Origin: an uncultured Mailhella sp.
Lineage (GTDB): Bacteria; Desulfobacterota; Desulfovibrionia; Desulfovibrionales; Desulfovibrionaceae
Reading direction: 5' to 3'
NCBI GenBank assembly: GCA_944324085.1
Contig: CALUUX010000002.1
Span: 1-64,000, forward strand
DNA length: 64,000 nucleotides
The notes below the pieces were generated by a model that made no database searches, was not told where the DNA came from, and saw only the letters and a list, made by a program, of their open reading frames with translations. Numbering within the stretch: the stretch's first letter is position 1; every line of letters begins with the position of its first letter. This document shows positions 45,444-54,768 of the stretch, one piece after another. Made by a program: the position numbers and the translations under genes.

Positions 45444-46494
45444 TACGGGGTAAGTTACTGTTAGTCGTGACAAATCAACTTTAACCACTCCGTTTCGGAA
45501 GATCAACGGTCAAGTCTTGTGAGATTTGTCCTGCGAAAAGACGATAACGTCTGTTCTTCATTTACTAATACAAGCAGACGGAAAAATGTCGCTCCGGCGG
45601 GCGGGCATGCCCTCTCTTCGTTCCAGACTGCGAACTTCCCTTCAGAAAAGCGTCTTCCGAACGAAAACTCACGAGCGTTTTTCTTCTCGCTTGTTTCCTC
45701 CGGTCTCTAGCCTCGCGCGTCTGACTTCGCAGGCTGTCTGTGCGATATCCAGTCCCAAGAAGCGCGCCTTTTCGAGATATTGACGCCTGTGGACGCAGCC
45801 ATACCTCCATACGTTGATCCCATAGCACCCACAAGGGCGCGTAACGCGTTCTTCCGCTTTGCGGGAGCGTCGCCGCCTCGGCCTCTTTCTTTCCCAACAG
45901 GCGTCGTTTTCCTCCCCATTCGCCCCACCGCCTCAGAAAGCCATCCCGCCTTTCTCTCCCATGCTCACCCACGCTTCGCGGCCCCGACGAACGACGCCCA
46001 TCGTTCGCGTCACGCGGGCAGCGCGCTTCGCGCATCTCAAGACATCGCTCCCGTCTTGCCCGCTTACCGCATCCTTGACGAACGACGCCAGCTCTCTTCC
46101 GTCAACCCCCGTCCGACGCGCCCCCTCACGCCACACGCGCAACGCTTGTTTCCCAAACACGGCACGACGGCATTCCCGTTCGATTCTTCGCCAGTCTGCT
46201 ACGCCCCAAAACGCTTTTCAGCGGTTTACGAGGAACCCCTCTGGGGAAAACCTTTCCTTTGCGAGGAGACTTTCTTGCTCATATTTTGTTTTTCCAATAC
46301 CCTTACAGCTACCCTCTCTTTTCACGTCATACAACGAAAGGAGCACGCATAGACATTCTCATATATGTCATTCTCACGCATGAAATTTTGAAAATCCTAT
46401 TATTTTATCCATAATAATTGTGTATGTACCATAATCGTTATCAACAAAAAAAGATGCCTTTTTAACGATGAACTTGTGACAGTCGGACGCATGT
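45444..46494. other. Gene-poor stretch between the XRE regulator and the GGDEF gene
   Basis: About 1.05 kb. The open frames here are Ser/Pro/Arg-rich, lack ribosome-binding sites and match nothing recognisable, so none is called. The last 150 bases are AT-rich and hold the GGDEF promoter. It may be decayed sequence, but no identifiable remnant was found. Confidence 0.5.
46388..46442 (+). promoter_or_regulatory. Promoter and Fur-like box upstream of the GGDEF gene
   Basis: TTGAAA (46388-46393) and CATAAT (46410-46415) are 16 bases apart. Downstream, ATAATCGTTATC (46431-46442) matches 11 of 12 positions of the inner Fur-box sequence. An inverted repeat ATTAT/ATAAT also overlaps the -10 area. 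Confidence 0.4.
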
Positions 46495-47487
46495 ATGGAA
46501 CGGTATCCTTTGACCAACGATAAAAAAAAACAGGCACTCATAGCGTTGACCAGTCTTTTTCTGCATAAACATTATTGCGAAAACGATACGGAAACGCTGA
46601 TCGCGCATCTTGACGAAACGTTCAGCTGGTTCGGCGCGGCGGAACACGAATACGCTGTCGGTCAGGAAACCGTTGCCAATATCCTGCGCTCCTTCGAAGG
46701 GCGCGTACAAAAATGCGAGCTCTCCGACGAACACTACGACGTCATCCAAATATCGCCGGACGTCTTCATCTGTTCCGGAAGATTATGGATCGCCACCGCC
46801 CCTTCTTCCGATGCGTATCTGCGGGTGCATCAGCGCATCACCACGGTGTTCCGCTGGAAAAAAGACGGTCCCCGCTGCTGTCACATGCATCTTTCCAACC
46901 CGTACGCGGAAATGACGAACGAGGATATAGGATTCCCTGAAAAAATGTCGGCGGAATCACGCAAGTATTTTCAGGAGCAGATAGAAAAGCAGAAAAAACT
47001 TCTTGAAGAACAGCATATTCTCATTACTCAGATATATTTCGAAGATCTCTCCACAGGGGTTTTCAACAGAAACAAATTCAATCAGGTTTGTCAGGAGCTG
47101 AAAGAAAAAACGCTTGATCGCCTCGGCATAGCCTATTTCGATTTAAACGGACTGAAAAAAACGAACGACCTTTTCGGGCATCATGCCGGCGACGATCTTC
47201 TTCTCCGCACGGCCTCGCACCTTCGTCAGGCCTTCGGCCAAAAAGTCTACCGCATAGGAGGCGATGAATTTATCGTCATCGACGACCAGTCGGAAGAAGA
47301 CATTTTCCGCGCCCACGTTTCCTCCGCCGTCAACGCTATGAAAGAGGACGACATCTCCATTTCTCACGGCACGTCGTGGCGAGCTTCCGGCGACATTGAC
47401 GAGCAGATAAACGAAGCCGACAAAAACATGTATCGCGCGAAACAACGGTTCTACGCAAACCAGGAAAACAACCGCAGGCGACGCTAG
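46495..47487 (+). CDS. GGDEF diguanylate cyclase with N-terminal SnoaL-like domain
   Basis: A 330-residue protein. Residues 10-140 resemble a SnoaL/NTF2-like fold (HLDETFSWFGAAEHEYAVGQE, ending VFRWKKDGPRCCHMHLSNPY), a possible ligand-sensing domain. A coiled-coil linker (165-180) leads to a GGDEF domain (about 185-325) with intact RIGGDEFIVI near residue 260 and GIAYFDLNGLKKTND. No I-site RxxD was seen before the motif, so product inhibition may be absent. No signal peptide or membrane span, so cytoplasmic. It has lower GC than its neighbours and no Shine-Dalgarno sequence. It probably makes cyclic di-GMP in response to an unknown cue. Confidence 0.85.
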   Translation: MERYPLTNDKKKQALIALTSLFLHKHYCENDTETLIAHLDETFSWFGAAEHEYAVGQETVANILRSFEGRVQKCELSDEHYDVIQISPDVFICSGRLWIATAPSSDAYLRVHQRITTVFRWKKDGPRCCHMHLSNPYAEMTNEDIGFPEKMSAESRKYFQEQIEKQKKLLEEQHILITQIYFEDLSTGVFNRNKFNQVCQELKEKTLDRLGIAYFDLNGLKKTNDLFGHHAGDDLLLRTASHLRQAFGQKVYRIGGDEFIVIDDQSEEDIFRAHVSSAVNAMKEDDISISHGTSWRASGDIDEQINEADKNMYRAKQRFYANQENNRRRR

Positions 47488-47590
47488 CCCCTCATGAAAC
47501 GCCCCGCGCCCTTCGCGCGGCCCGTATCCAAAAGCGCGTCCATGACGCCGGCGTCTCCCGCGCCCGCGACGCGCCGCGAAATCAAACCTA

Positions 47591-47626
47591 AAAAAAGACG
47601 GCGAGACAGGAAGTCTGGCCGCCTTT
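47591..47626 (-). terminator. Intrinsic terminator after the ABC exporter gene
   Basis: On the minus strand GGCGGC-C-AGAC pairs with GTCT-C-GCCGTC around a 5-base loop, followed by seven T. Confidence 0.8.
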
Positions 47627-47652
47627 TCCGTTCTGAACGCGGAACGCTCGCT

Positions 47653-49470
47653 CTACGCGACTTCCTCCGCTCTTTCTTCCGTCTCCCCATGATGAACGAT
47701 GGGAGCTTTGAACTGCATGTCATACAACGTGCGGTACTGCCCGCCGGGAATTTCCATAAGTTCCTCATGCGTGCCGAGTTCCGCCAGATGTCCTTCATTG
47801 ATGACGGCGATGCGGTTGGCGTTTTTCACCGTGGAAAGCCGGTGCGCGATAACGAACACGGTCTTATCGCGCATGAGGTTGTCTATGGCGCGCTGCACGA
47901 TTTCTTCCGATTTGTTGTCCAGAGCGGACGTAGCTTCATCGAGAATGACGATGGGCGCGTTTTTGAGAAAAGCGCGCGCTATGGCCACGCGCTGCTTCTG
48001 ACCGCCGGAAAGCATGACGCCTCTCTCGCCGATGTACGTATCCACGCCCTTGTCGAGAGACGCGATAAAATCGTTCAGGCACGCGCTGCGAAGAGCTTTC
48101 TCCACGTCTTCGTCCGTGGCGGAAGGGTTGCCGAGTAGAATATTTTCTCTGATGGTGCCGTCGAAGAGAAAATTATCCTGAAAAACCACCGCGATATGCT
48201 GACGCAAATCTCGAAGGTTGAAATCACGGATATCCACGCCGTCGATTTTAACGCTGCCCTTGCTCACGTCATAGAATCGGGGAATGAGGCTGACCAGCGT
48301 GCTTTTGCCGCCGCCGGAATTTCCCACAAGCGCCAGCATTTCGCCGACGCGCACGTCGAGGTTGATGTCATGCAGCACTTCCACGCCTTCGTTATACTCA
48401 AAGCAGACATGTTCAAACGTCACGCCGCGCTTGATGGCGGGAAGAGGCACGGGGTCAGCCTTTTCTTCGAGCTGCGAAGGTCGCTCAAGAATGCTGAACA
48501 CGCGATCAATGGCTAAAAACGACTGCTGCACGGACACGGCCACATTGGTGATATTTTTTAGAGGCGTATACAACATGAGCAGCGCGGTGATGAACGAGAC
48601 AAAGTTGCCGGCGGAAATGGTCCCCTGAACGATGAGCCAGCTGCCAAGCGCGATGGCGAGTCCGAGACCTATGGAAATGACAAAGTGCATGAAGGGCGTA
48701 ATCCACGCGGTTCGTCTGGTCATGGCCACGGTAAGCGTGAACACGTCGTTCAGCAACTGCGTGAAACGGCTGTTCTGTCGTTCCTGAAGATTGTAGGCCG
48801 CGATGGTCCGATTGCCCGCAAACGTTTCGTTGTAGGTAGTGTTGAGCTGAAACATGCAGGAGTTGTTGCGCGTCACCAGCGACGTGAGGAGCTTCTTCAC
48901 CTTGGTGAGCGGGGCCACAGCCACCACAAGAATGACGATGGCAAGAATGGAAAGCTGCCATGAGTTGTACAACAGCACGCCGACGAGCGCGACGGACGAA
49001 CAGATTCTGGTAAGAAAACTCTTCAAATTGCCGAGCAGACCGGAACACGCCAGTTCCGCGTCGGAGCTGAAGCGGAAAAGCATCTCGCCGGAAGTGGTCT
49101 TATCGAAATAGGAAGGCTCTATCTTCAGCAGTTTTTCATAGAGCTTCGCTTTCAACCCCATGGTGAGGCGGCCGCCCACCCATGCGTTGAGGTATGAGCC
49201 TCCAAAGTTCAGCAGTCCCTGCACCGTGGTGAATCCGACGATGAGAATGGGAATGTACCAGGGGGATTCCATGCTTTTGCCCACCACCACGACGTCGGTG
49301 TAGGGCTTGAGGAACAGCGCGATGACGGCGTCGAGACTGCCGACCGGCACGCAGATGAGCAACGACAGCAACGCCATGGGCCAGAACGGCTTGATGAACG
49401 GCCACATGCGTTTGTAGTTCATGATGAACTGATTCCTGTCCATCGCTTGCCTGAGATCAAACTTCTTCAT
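47653..49470 (-). CDS. MsbA-like lipid A/multidrug ABC exporter
   Basis: A 605-residue half-transporter: six membrane spans (residues 20-330) fused to an ATP-binding domain. The nucleotide-binding domain has Walker A GNSGGGKSTL near residue 393, the Q-loop in AVVFQDNFLF, the signature LSGGQKQRVAIARAF near residue 495, Walker B IVILDEATSALD and the H-loop AHRLST. MsbA-type transporters flip lipid A core across the inner membrane. A drug exporter is the alternative. It is followed by a terminator and is separated by 126 bases from glmS on the same strand. Confidence 0.9.
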   Translation of the reverse strand: MKKFDLRQAMDRNQFIMNYKRMWPFIKPFWPMALLSLLICVPVGSLDAVIALFLKPYTDVVVVGKSMESPWYIPILIVGFTTVQGLLNFGGSYLNAWVGGRLTMGLKAKLYEKLLKIEPSYFDKTTSGEMLFRFSSDAELACSGLLGNLKSFLTRICSSVALVGVLLYNSWQLSILAIVILVVAVAPLTKVKKLLTSLVTRNNSCMFQLNTTYNETFAGNRTIAAYNLQERQNSRFTQLLNDVFTLTVAMTRRTAWITPFMHFVISIGLGLAIALGSWLIVQGTISAGNFVSFITALLMLYTPLKNITNVAVSVQQSFLAIDRVFSILERPSQLEEKADPVPLPAIKRGVTFEHVCFEYNEGVEVLHDINLDVRVGEMLALVGNSGGGKSTLVSLIPRFYDVSKGSVKIDGVDIRDFNLRDLRQHIAVVFQDNFLFDGTIRENILLGNPSATDEDVEKALRSACLNDFIASLDKGVDTYIGERGVMLSGGQKQRVAIARAFLKNAPIVILDEATSALDNKSEEIVQRAIDNLMRDKTVFVIAHRLSTVKNANRIAVINEGHLAELGTHEELMEIPGGQYRTLYDMQFKAPIVHHGETEERAEEVA

Positions 49471-49596
49471 AGACTACTTCCGTAGAGAGCGGGTTCGGGA
49501 TACGCCGAGGCCGATCGGGTCTCTCGACGCGGGACGCGCGACACGCCATGGTAGCCGCGAAAAGCGCGCATGACAAGGCGTCGCGAGCTTTCATGC

Positions 49597-51435
49597 CTAT
49601 TCCACGGTGACGCTTTTGGCGAGATTGCGGGGCTGATCCACGTCCTTTCCCAGATAGTCCGCCATCTGATAGCTGAACAACTGCAAGGCCGGCAGCGCGA
49701 AGAAACAGGAAATCACGGGATGGGCCGCGGGCAGAGCCCACACTTCCTCCACGGCGAGATCGGGCACCTTGCCGTCGCGCTCCTGCACGAGCGCGATGAC
49801 GCGTCCCTGTCTTGCCAGCACTTCCTGAATGTTGGACTTCACCTTGGGGAAAAGCTCGTTGTCCAGAGCGAGCGCGAAGGTAGGGAACTGCGGATCAATA
49901 AGAGCGATGGGGCCGTGCTTCATTTCGCCCGCGGCGTAGCCTTCGGCGTGGATATAGGAAAGTTCCTTGAGCTTCAGCGCGCCCTCCAGGGCAAGCGCGT
50001 GACATTGGCCTCGGCCGAGGTAGAAAAAGCTGCGCGACGAAGCGAAACGCAACGCAAGCTGACCGGCCCTCTCCTGCATGGCCGGAAGCGCGGCTTCCAG
50101 CTTTTCCGGCAACGCGTGAAGGGCGGAAAGCAGTTCTTTGTCAAACACGGCCGGATTCCTGCGTTTGCCGTAATACAGGGCCATGAGCGCGATAAGCACC
50201 ATCTGACTGCACATGGCCTTGGTGGAGGCCACGCTTATTTCCGGGCCGGCCTGGGTGTAGAGCACCACGTCGGCCTCTCTGGCGATGGACGATCCCACCA
50301 CGTTGCACAGACCGATGACCCTGCACCCTTTTTCCTTCGCCAGACGCAGCGCGGCGAGCGTGTCGGCCGTTTCACCGGACTGGCTGATGACCATGACCGC
50401 CTCGCCCGGCAGGAGTATGGGATCGCGGTAACGGAACTCGGAAGCGATATCGAGATCCGTGGGAATGCCGCCCACGCGTTCCATGAGCTGTTGTCCCCAC
50501 AGACCGGCGTTGTACGACGTGCCGCAGGCCACAATATGCAGGCGAGAGGGCACGGGAAGATCGTCCAGCTCCTGAAGATGCACGCCGAGAGAACCGTCCA
50601 TTTCTTCCGTCACGCGACCGGTGAGACAGTCGGTGATGACGCGGGGCTGCTCCATGATCTCCTTGAGCATGAAATGCTTGTAGCCGCCTTTGGCCGCGGC
50701 CTGCATGTCCCACGGCACATGACTGACGGTTTTTTCCACGGGCGAAAGATCGGTCAGAGAAAAGACCTGCCAGTCGGCCCGTTCGATGCGGGCCGCTTCG
50801 CCGTCTTCCAGAAAGACCACCTCACGGGTGTAGGGAAGAAACGCGGGAATGTCCGAAGCCACGAAGCACTCTCCCACGCCCACGCCCATGAGCAGCGGCG
50901 CGGCCATGCGGGCGGCGTAGATGACGCCGGGTTCCTCCATGGCCATCATGACCACGGCGTAGGCTCCGTGCGCGCGGCGAAGCGCGCGGGCGAAGGCTTC
51001 GCGCAGACTAGGCGCGGTTTTGCGTTCCTCGCCTATAAGATGCGCCAGCACTTCCGTGTCGGTGTCGGAAAGGAAAGTGTGCCCCCTGGCGGAAAGCTCG
51101 TCCTTGATCTCCTGAAAATTCTCTATGATGCCATTATGAATGATGGCGATGGTCCCGTCCTGAGAAAGATGCGGATGCGCGTTGCGCTCCACGGGCAGGC
51201 CGTGGGTGGCCCAGCGCGTATGCCCGATGCCGGACGTGGCCAGAAGATACGCGTTGTTCTCCAGCTTCGCTTCCAGCGCGGCCAGCTTGCCCGCCGCCTT
51301 CACCACCTGGAGATGTCCCGCCTGTTCAAAAGCCACGCCCGACGAGTCGTAGCCCCGGTATTCCAGGCGATGCAGTCCCTCCACCAGCAGGGGAACGGCG
51401 GGCCTATGCCCGCTGTAGCCAATAATTCCGCACAT
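49597..51435 (-). CDS. glmS: Glutamine-fructose-6-phosphate aminotransferase (isomerizing)
   Basis: A 612-residue enzyme that makes glucosamine-6-phosphate, the first committed step to UDP-GlcNAc. The N-terminal glutaminase has the catalytic MCGIIGYSG (Cys 2), GYDSSGVAF and GHTRWATHG. Two SIS sugar-isomerase domains follow (about residues 290-430 and 460-600), with CGTSYNAGLWG, SQSGETADTLAALR and the C-terminal PRNLAKSVTVE. AGGAG precedes the ATG. No glmS ribozyme was seen upstream. It is transcribed divergently from the glycine riboswitch/gcv operon. Confidence 0.96.
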   Translation of the reverse strand: MCGIIGYSGHRPAVPLLVEGLHRLEYRGYDSSGVAFEQAGHLQVVKAAGKLAALEAKLENNAYLLATSGIGHTRWATHGLPVERNAHPHLSQDGTIAIIHNGIIENFQEIKDELSARGHTFLSDTDTEVLAHLIGEERKTAPSLREAFARALRRAHGAYAVVMMAMEEPGVIYAARMAAPLLMGVGVGECFVASDIPAFLPYTREVVFLEDGEAARIERADWQVFSLTDLSPVEKTVSHVPWDMQAAAKGGYKHFMLKEIMEQPRVITDCLTGRVTEEMDGSLGVHLQELDDLPVPSRLHIVACGTSYNAGLWGQQLMERVGGIPTDLDIASEFRYRDPILLPGEAVMVISQSGETADTLAALRLAKEKGCRVIGLCNVVGSSIAREADVVLYTQAGPEISVASTKAMCSQMVLIALMALYYGKRRNPAVFDKELLSALHALPEKLEAALPAMQERAGQLALRFASSRSFFYLGRGQCHALALEGALKLKELSYIHAEGYAAGEMKHGPIALIDPQFPTFALALDNELFPKVKSNIQEVLARQGRVIALVQERDGKVPDLAVEEVWALPAAHPVISCFFALPALQLFSYQMADYLGKDVDQPRNLAKSVTVE

Positions 51436-51621
51436 ATAAGGACTCCTGTTTCAGAGAAAAATATTATCGTCTTTATACAGAGGGAACGCCTCGGGGGCAA
51501 GTGTCCGAAGAAGATAAAACTTTTCCAGATGATACGGCGTGATGAGAAAAAAAGAAACGGCGTTTCCGTTCATGCCGCGCGTGGCCGCGACGAAGAATTG
51601 TGACGAAAATCGACGGATTCC

Positions 51622-51650
51622 TTGACCTCGCTTTTTCGACGTGCTAGATT
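51622..51650 (+). promoter_or_regulatory. Sigma-70-like promoter of the gcv operon
   Basis: TTGACC at 51622-51627 and TAGATT at 51645-51650 with a 17-base spacer, about 70 bases before the first glycine aptamer. Confidence 0.7.
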
Positions 51651-51720
51651 GTTCCCGAATCATGAAACGGCGCAAGCTGTTTCGCCAAAGCGCATAGAGC
51701 CGGTATGGACTTGGATGAAG

Positions 51721-51789
51721 AAACCGGGAGAGACCGCGTATGACGGAGCCGAAGGGGCCGCAAGAACTCTCAGGCAAAAGGACCGGTTT
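51721..51789 (+). ncRNA. Glycine riboswitch, aptamer 1
   Basis: P1 is AAACCGG / CCGGTTT. Conserved glycine-aptamer signatures are present: GGGAGAGACC, GAGCCGAAGGGGCCGCAA and ACTCTCAGGCAAAAGGA. Confidence 0.9.
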
Positions 51790-51797
51790 TGGACAAA

Positions 51798-51866
51798 CTC
51801 TGGAAAGCAGCACTGCACCCATGAGGCAATCCGCGCGGCGGAGAATCTTTCAGGTTAGTAACAGAG
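51798..51866 (+). ncRNA. Glycine riboswitch, aptamer 2
   Basis: P1 is CTCTG / CAGAG. Conserved parts are CTGGAAAGC, GCACCCATGAGGCAAT and AATCTTTCAGGTTAGTAACAGAG; these diverge a little from the usual sequence (GGAAAG for GGAGAG). The linker to aptamer 1 is 8 bases, the classic tandem layout. Confidence 0.85.
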
Positions 51867-51908
51867 GCACAGCTGACGGACATCGTTCGTCATCTGTGCC
51901 TCTTTTTT
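51863..51908 (+). terminator. Riboswitch-controlled terminator before gcvT
   Basis: 10-bp stem AGAGGCACAG / CTGTGCCTCT with an upper TGACG/CGTCA helix, followed by a T-run. Its first four bases (51863-51866) are also the 3' strand of aptamer 2 P1, so glycine binding should prevent terminator formation and allow transcription. Confidence 0.88.
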
Positions 51909-51936
51909 ATGTTCCCTTTTTGCAGGAGAAGGTTCC

Positions 51937-53019
51937 ATGGAACAGAAAACCCCTCTTTACGACGTGCACGTCACGGAAGGCGGCAAGATAGTTCCCTTTG
52001 CGGGCTATCTGCTCCCCGTTCAGTACCCAAGCGGCGTCATCAAGGAACACATGGCCGTGCGCCAGGCGGCCGGTCTGTTCGACGTCTCCCACATGGGAGA
52101 AATCCTTTTCACCGGCCCTACGGCTCTGGACACCCTGAACCACCTGCTCACCAACGACTTCACCGACATGCCCGTGGGCAAGGTGCGTTACAGCGTCATG
52201 TGCAACGACAAGGGCGGCGTCATCGACGATCTCGTGGTCTACAAGTTCGGGGATGAAGAATATCTCGCCGTGGTCAACGCCGCCAACCGGCACAAGGACT
52301 ACGCCCACATGGCCGCGCATCTTCTGCCCGGCACCAAGGCGGAAGACATTTCCGACTCCGTGGCGCAGCTTGCCCTTCAGGGCCCCTCCGCGCCCGCCGT
52401 GCTTCAGAAGCTCGTTTCCGAAGACAAACTGCCGAAGAAATATTACACCGCCGTGCGCGACGTGGACGTCAACGGCATGACATGCATGATTTCCCGCACA
52501 GGCTACACCGGCGAGCTCGGTTACGAGATCTACACCGCGCCGGAGAACGCCGTCTCCCTTTGGAAAACGCTGCGCGAAGCGGGGGAAGAATACGGACTCA
52601 TCCCCTGCGGTCTCGGCGCGCGCGACACCCTGCGCCTTGAAGCCGCCATGCCCCTGTACGGACACGAAATGGACGAAACCATCACCCCGCTTGAAGCCGG
52701 ACTCGACTTCGGCGTGAAGCTCGGCAAACCCGACTTCATCGGCAAGGACGCCCTCGTGGCCGCCGGCAAACCTGCCCGCGTGCGCGTCGGGCTCGTCATG
52801 ACCGGCCGCGGCATCGCCCGCGAGCATCAGCCCGTGTTCCTCGGCGACACGCAGATCGGCATGACCACCTCCGGCACGCATTGTCCCGCCGTGGGCAAGG
52901 CGGTGGCCATGGCTCTCGTGGACGCGGCACACAGCGCGCCCGGCGCGTCGGTGGACGTGGACATCCGCGGCCGCCGCGTAAGCGCGGACATCGTGCCCCT
53001 TCCCTTCTATCATCGTTAA
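51937..53019 (+). CDS. gcvT: Glycine cleavage system T protein (aminomethyltransferase)
   Basis: A 360-residue enzyme that transfers the methylene group from the aminomethyl-lipoyl H protein to tetrahydrofolate, releasing ammonia. Family features are FAGYLLPVQYPSGVIKEHMAVR, LFDVSHMGEI, LLTNDFTDMPVGKVRYSVMCNDKGGVIDDL and RTGYTGELGYEI. It is the first gene of the gcv operon, directly after the glycine riboswitch and terminator, so it should be expressed when glycine is plentiful. AGGAGA precedes the ATG. Confidence 0.96.
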   Translation: MEQKTPLYDVHVTEGGKIVPFAGYLLPVQYPSGVIKEHMAVRQAAGLFDVSHMGEILFTGPTALDTLNHLLTNDFTDMPVGKVRYSVMCNDKGGVIDDLVVYKFGDEEYLAVVNAANRHKDYAHMAAHLLPGTKAEDISDSVAQLALQGPSAPAVLQKLVSEDKLPKKYYTAVRDVDVNGMTCMISRTGYTGELGYEIYTAPENAVSLWKTLREAGEEYGLIPCGLGARDTLRLEAAMPLYGHEMDETITPLEAGLDFGVKLGKPDFIGKDALVAAGKPARVRVGLVMTGRGIAREHQPVFLGDTQIGMTTSGTHCPAVGKAVAMALVDAAHSAPGASVDVDIRGRRVSADIVPLPFYHR

Positions 53020-53062
53020 TGCTTCCCTTTCCGCACCTTCTATCGCTTCAGGAGGATACTCC

Positions 53063-53446
53063 ATGTCTCACACTCCCGCCGACCTCAGATACGCCGCGTC
53101 CCATGAATGGATCAAAAACGAAGACGGCCTTTCCGTCATCGGTCTGACCGACTTCGCCCAAAGCTCCCTCGGTGACATCGTGTTCATCGACCTGCCGCAG
53201 GTAGGCGACCCCGTCACCGTAGGCGAATCCTTTGCCGACGTGGAATCCGTCAAGGCCGTTTCTGGCGTGTTCAGCCCCGTGTCCGGCACCGTGGCCGCCG
53301 TCAACGACGCGCTGCTCGACAATCCCGCGCTGCTCAACGAAAAGCCCTATGAAGCCTGGCTCATCAAGGTTTCCGACGTCAGCGAAGTCGGCGATCTGCT
53401 CGACGACGCCGCCTATGACGCCGTGTGCAAGTCCGAGGAGGCCTAG
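53063..53446 (+). CDS. gcvH: Glycine cleavage system H protein
   Basis: A 127-residue lipoyl carrier protein shuttling the aminomethyl intermediate between P, T and L proteins. The lipoylated lysine lies in GESFADVESVKAVSGVFSP (near residue 61), within the usual ExxKA context. The length is typical. AGGAGG precedes the ATG. It is 43 bases after gcvT and immediately before gcvPA. The L protein and lipoate enzymes are not encoded in the window. Confidence 0.96.
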   Translation: MSHTPADLRYAASHEWIKNEDGLSVIGLTDFAQSSLGDIVFIDLPQVGDPVTVGESFADVESVKAVSGVFSPVSGTVAAVNDALLDNPALLNEKPYEAWLIKVSDVSEVGDLLDDAAYDAVCKSEEA

Positions 53447-53448
53447 GC

Positions 53449-54768
53449 ATGGGAAACTACATTCCCGCCACGGCGGAAGAACGGCAGGCCATGCTCGCGA
53501 CGCTGGGCCTGCGTTCCGTCGATGAGCTCTTCGCGTCCGTTCCCGCGGAGGTCCGCGTGCGCTCGCTCAACCTGCCCGACGGGCTGAGCGAAATGGAAGT
53601 CTCGCGCAAAATAGGAGACCTCGCGGCCAAAAACATCCGTTTCCGCAGCGTGTTCCGCGGAGCGGGCGCGTATCGGCACTATATCCCCGCCGTGGTGAAA
53701 ACCGTCACTTCCCGCGAGGAATTCGTCACGGCCTACACGCCCTATCAGGCGGAAATCAGCCAGGGCGTGCTGCAATCCATCTTTGAATACCAGACTCAGA
53801 TCTGCGAACTCACCGGCATGGACGTGTCCAACGCCTCGGTGTACGATGGCGCGGTGGCCGCGGCCGAAGCCGCGCTCATGTGCCTGGAACGCCGCAGGCA
53901 CGGCGTCCTTGTGGCCGGATCCGCCGATCCGCAGACCATCGCCGTCATCCAGACCTACTGCGAAAGCCGCAGCGTGCCCGTCACCGTGCTGCCGACGAAA
54001 AACGGCGCGGTGGACCCCGCCGATCTGACCGCCGCCCTTTCCGACGAAACCGCCTGCGTCTACGTCCAGAGCCCGAACTACTACGGCGTGCTGGAAGATA
54101 TGGACGCCCTCACCGCCGCCGCGCACGAAGCCGGCGCCAGAATGGTCATGAGCGCGAACCCCATATCCCTCGGCCTGCTGAAAACGCCCGGCGAATACGG
54201 CGCCGACATCGCCGTGGGCGAAGGTCAGCCCCTCGGCCTGCCGCTCAGCTTCGGCGGCCCGTACCTCGGCTTCATGGCCTGCAAAAAGGAACTCATGCGC
54301 CGCCTGCCCGGCCGCATCGTGGGGCAGACCGAAGATCATGAGGGTCGCCGCTGCTTCGTGCTCACCCTTCAGGCGCGCGAGCAGCACATCCGCCGCGAAA
54401 AAGCGTCGTCCAATATCTGCTCCAACGAAGCGTTGTGCGCCATGACGGCCTCGGTCTATCTGGCGGCCATGGGCCCGCAGGGACTGCGCCGCGCGGCGGA
54501 GAATTCCGCGGCCCACGCCCATTACCTCGCCGCCGAACTGGCCAAGATTCCCGGTTTCGCCCTGCGCCATCAGGGCCGGGAATTCTTCCATGAATTCCTC
54601 ACCGACTGCCCCATGGATCCGGAACGGCTCTGCGCCGCCCTCGCCGAACGGGGAATTCTGGGCGGCCTTCCCGTGGAAGGCGGCCTTCTGTGGTGCTGCA
54701 CCGAACTGTGCGGCAAAAAAGACATGGATGAACTCATCACGGCCATCCGGGAGGTGTGCGCGCAATGA
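53449..54768 (+). CDS. gcvPA: Glycine dehydrogenase (decarboxylating) subunit 1
   Basis: A 439-residue N-terminal half of the split P protein, which decarboxylates glycine with pyridoxal phosphate. Family stretches include [13 protein letters not shown] at the start, [36 protein letters not shown] and [20 protein letters not shown]. The PLP lysine is in the partner subunit. The start at 53449, with AGGAGG 8 bases upstream, is chosen over 53425. The gene overlaps gcvPB in ATGA form, so translation is coupled. Confidence 0.95.
   Translation: MGNYIPATAEERQAMLATLGLRSVDELFASVPAEVRVRSLNLPDGLSEMEVSRKIGDLAAKNIRFRSVFRGAGAYRHYIPAVVKTVTSREEFVTAYTPYQAEISQGVLQSIFEYQTQICELTGMDVSNASVYDGAVAAAEAALMCLERRRHGVLVAGSADPQTIAVIQTYCESRSVPVTVLPTKNGAVDPADLTAALSDETACVYVQSPNYYGVLEDMDALTAAAHEAGARMVMSANPISLGLLKTPGEYGADIAVGEGQPLGLPLSFGGPYLGFMACKKELMRRLPGRIVGQTEDHEGRRCFVLTLQAREQHIRREKASSNICSNEALCAMTASVYLAAMGPQGLRRAAENSAAHAHYLAAELAKIPGFALRHQGREFFHEFLTDCPMDPERLCAALAERGILGGLPVEGGLLWCCTELCGKKDMDELITAIREVCAQ

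Noticed and set aside
45565-46035. 156-codon minus-strand frame in the same region
   Set aside because: Arg/Gly-rich with no start site; overlaps other open frames equally well.
45780-46352. 190-codon frame in the gene-poor region
   Set aside because: Ser/Pro/Arg-rich with many Phe and His, no ribosome-binding site, and competing frames on the other strand; no coding signal was found.
51436-51600. glmS ribozyme upstream of glmS
   Set aside because: The short leader of glmS shows none of the conserved ribozyme core, and such ribozymes are mainly in Firmicutes.
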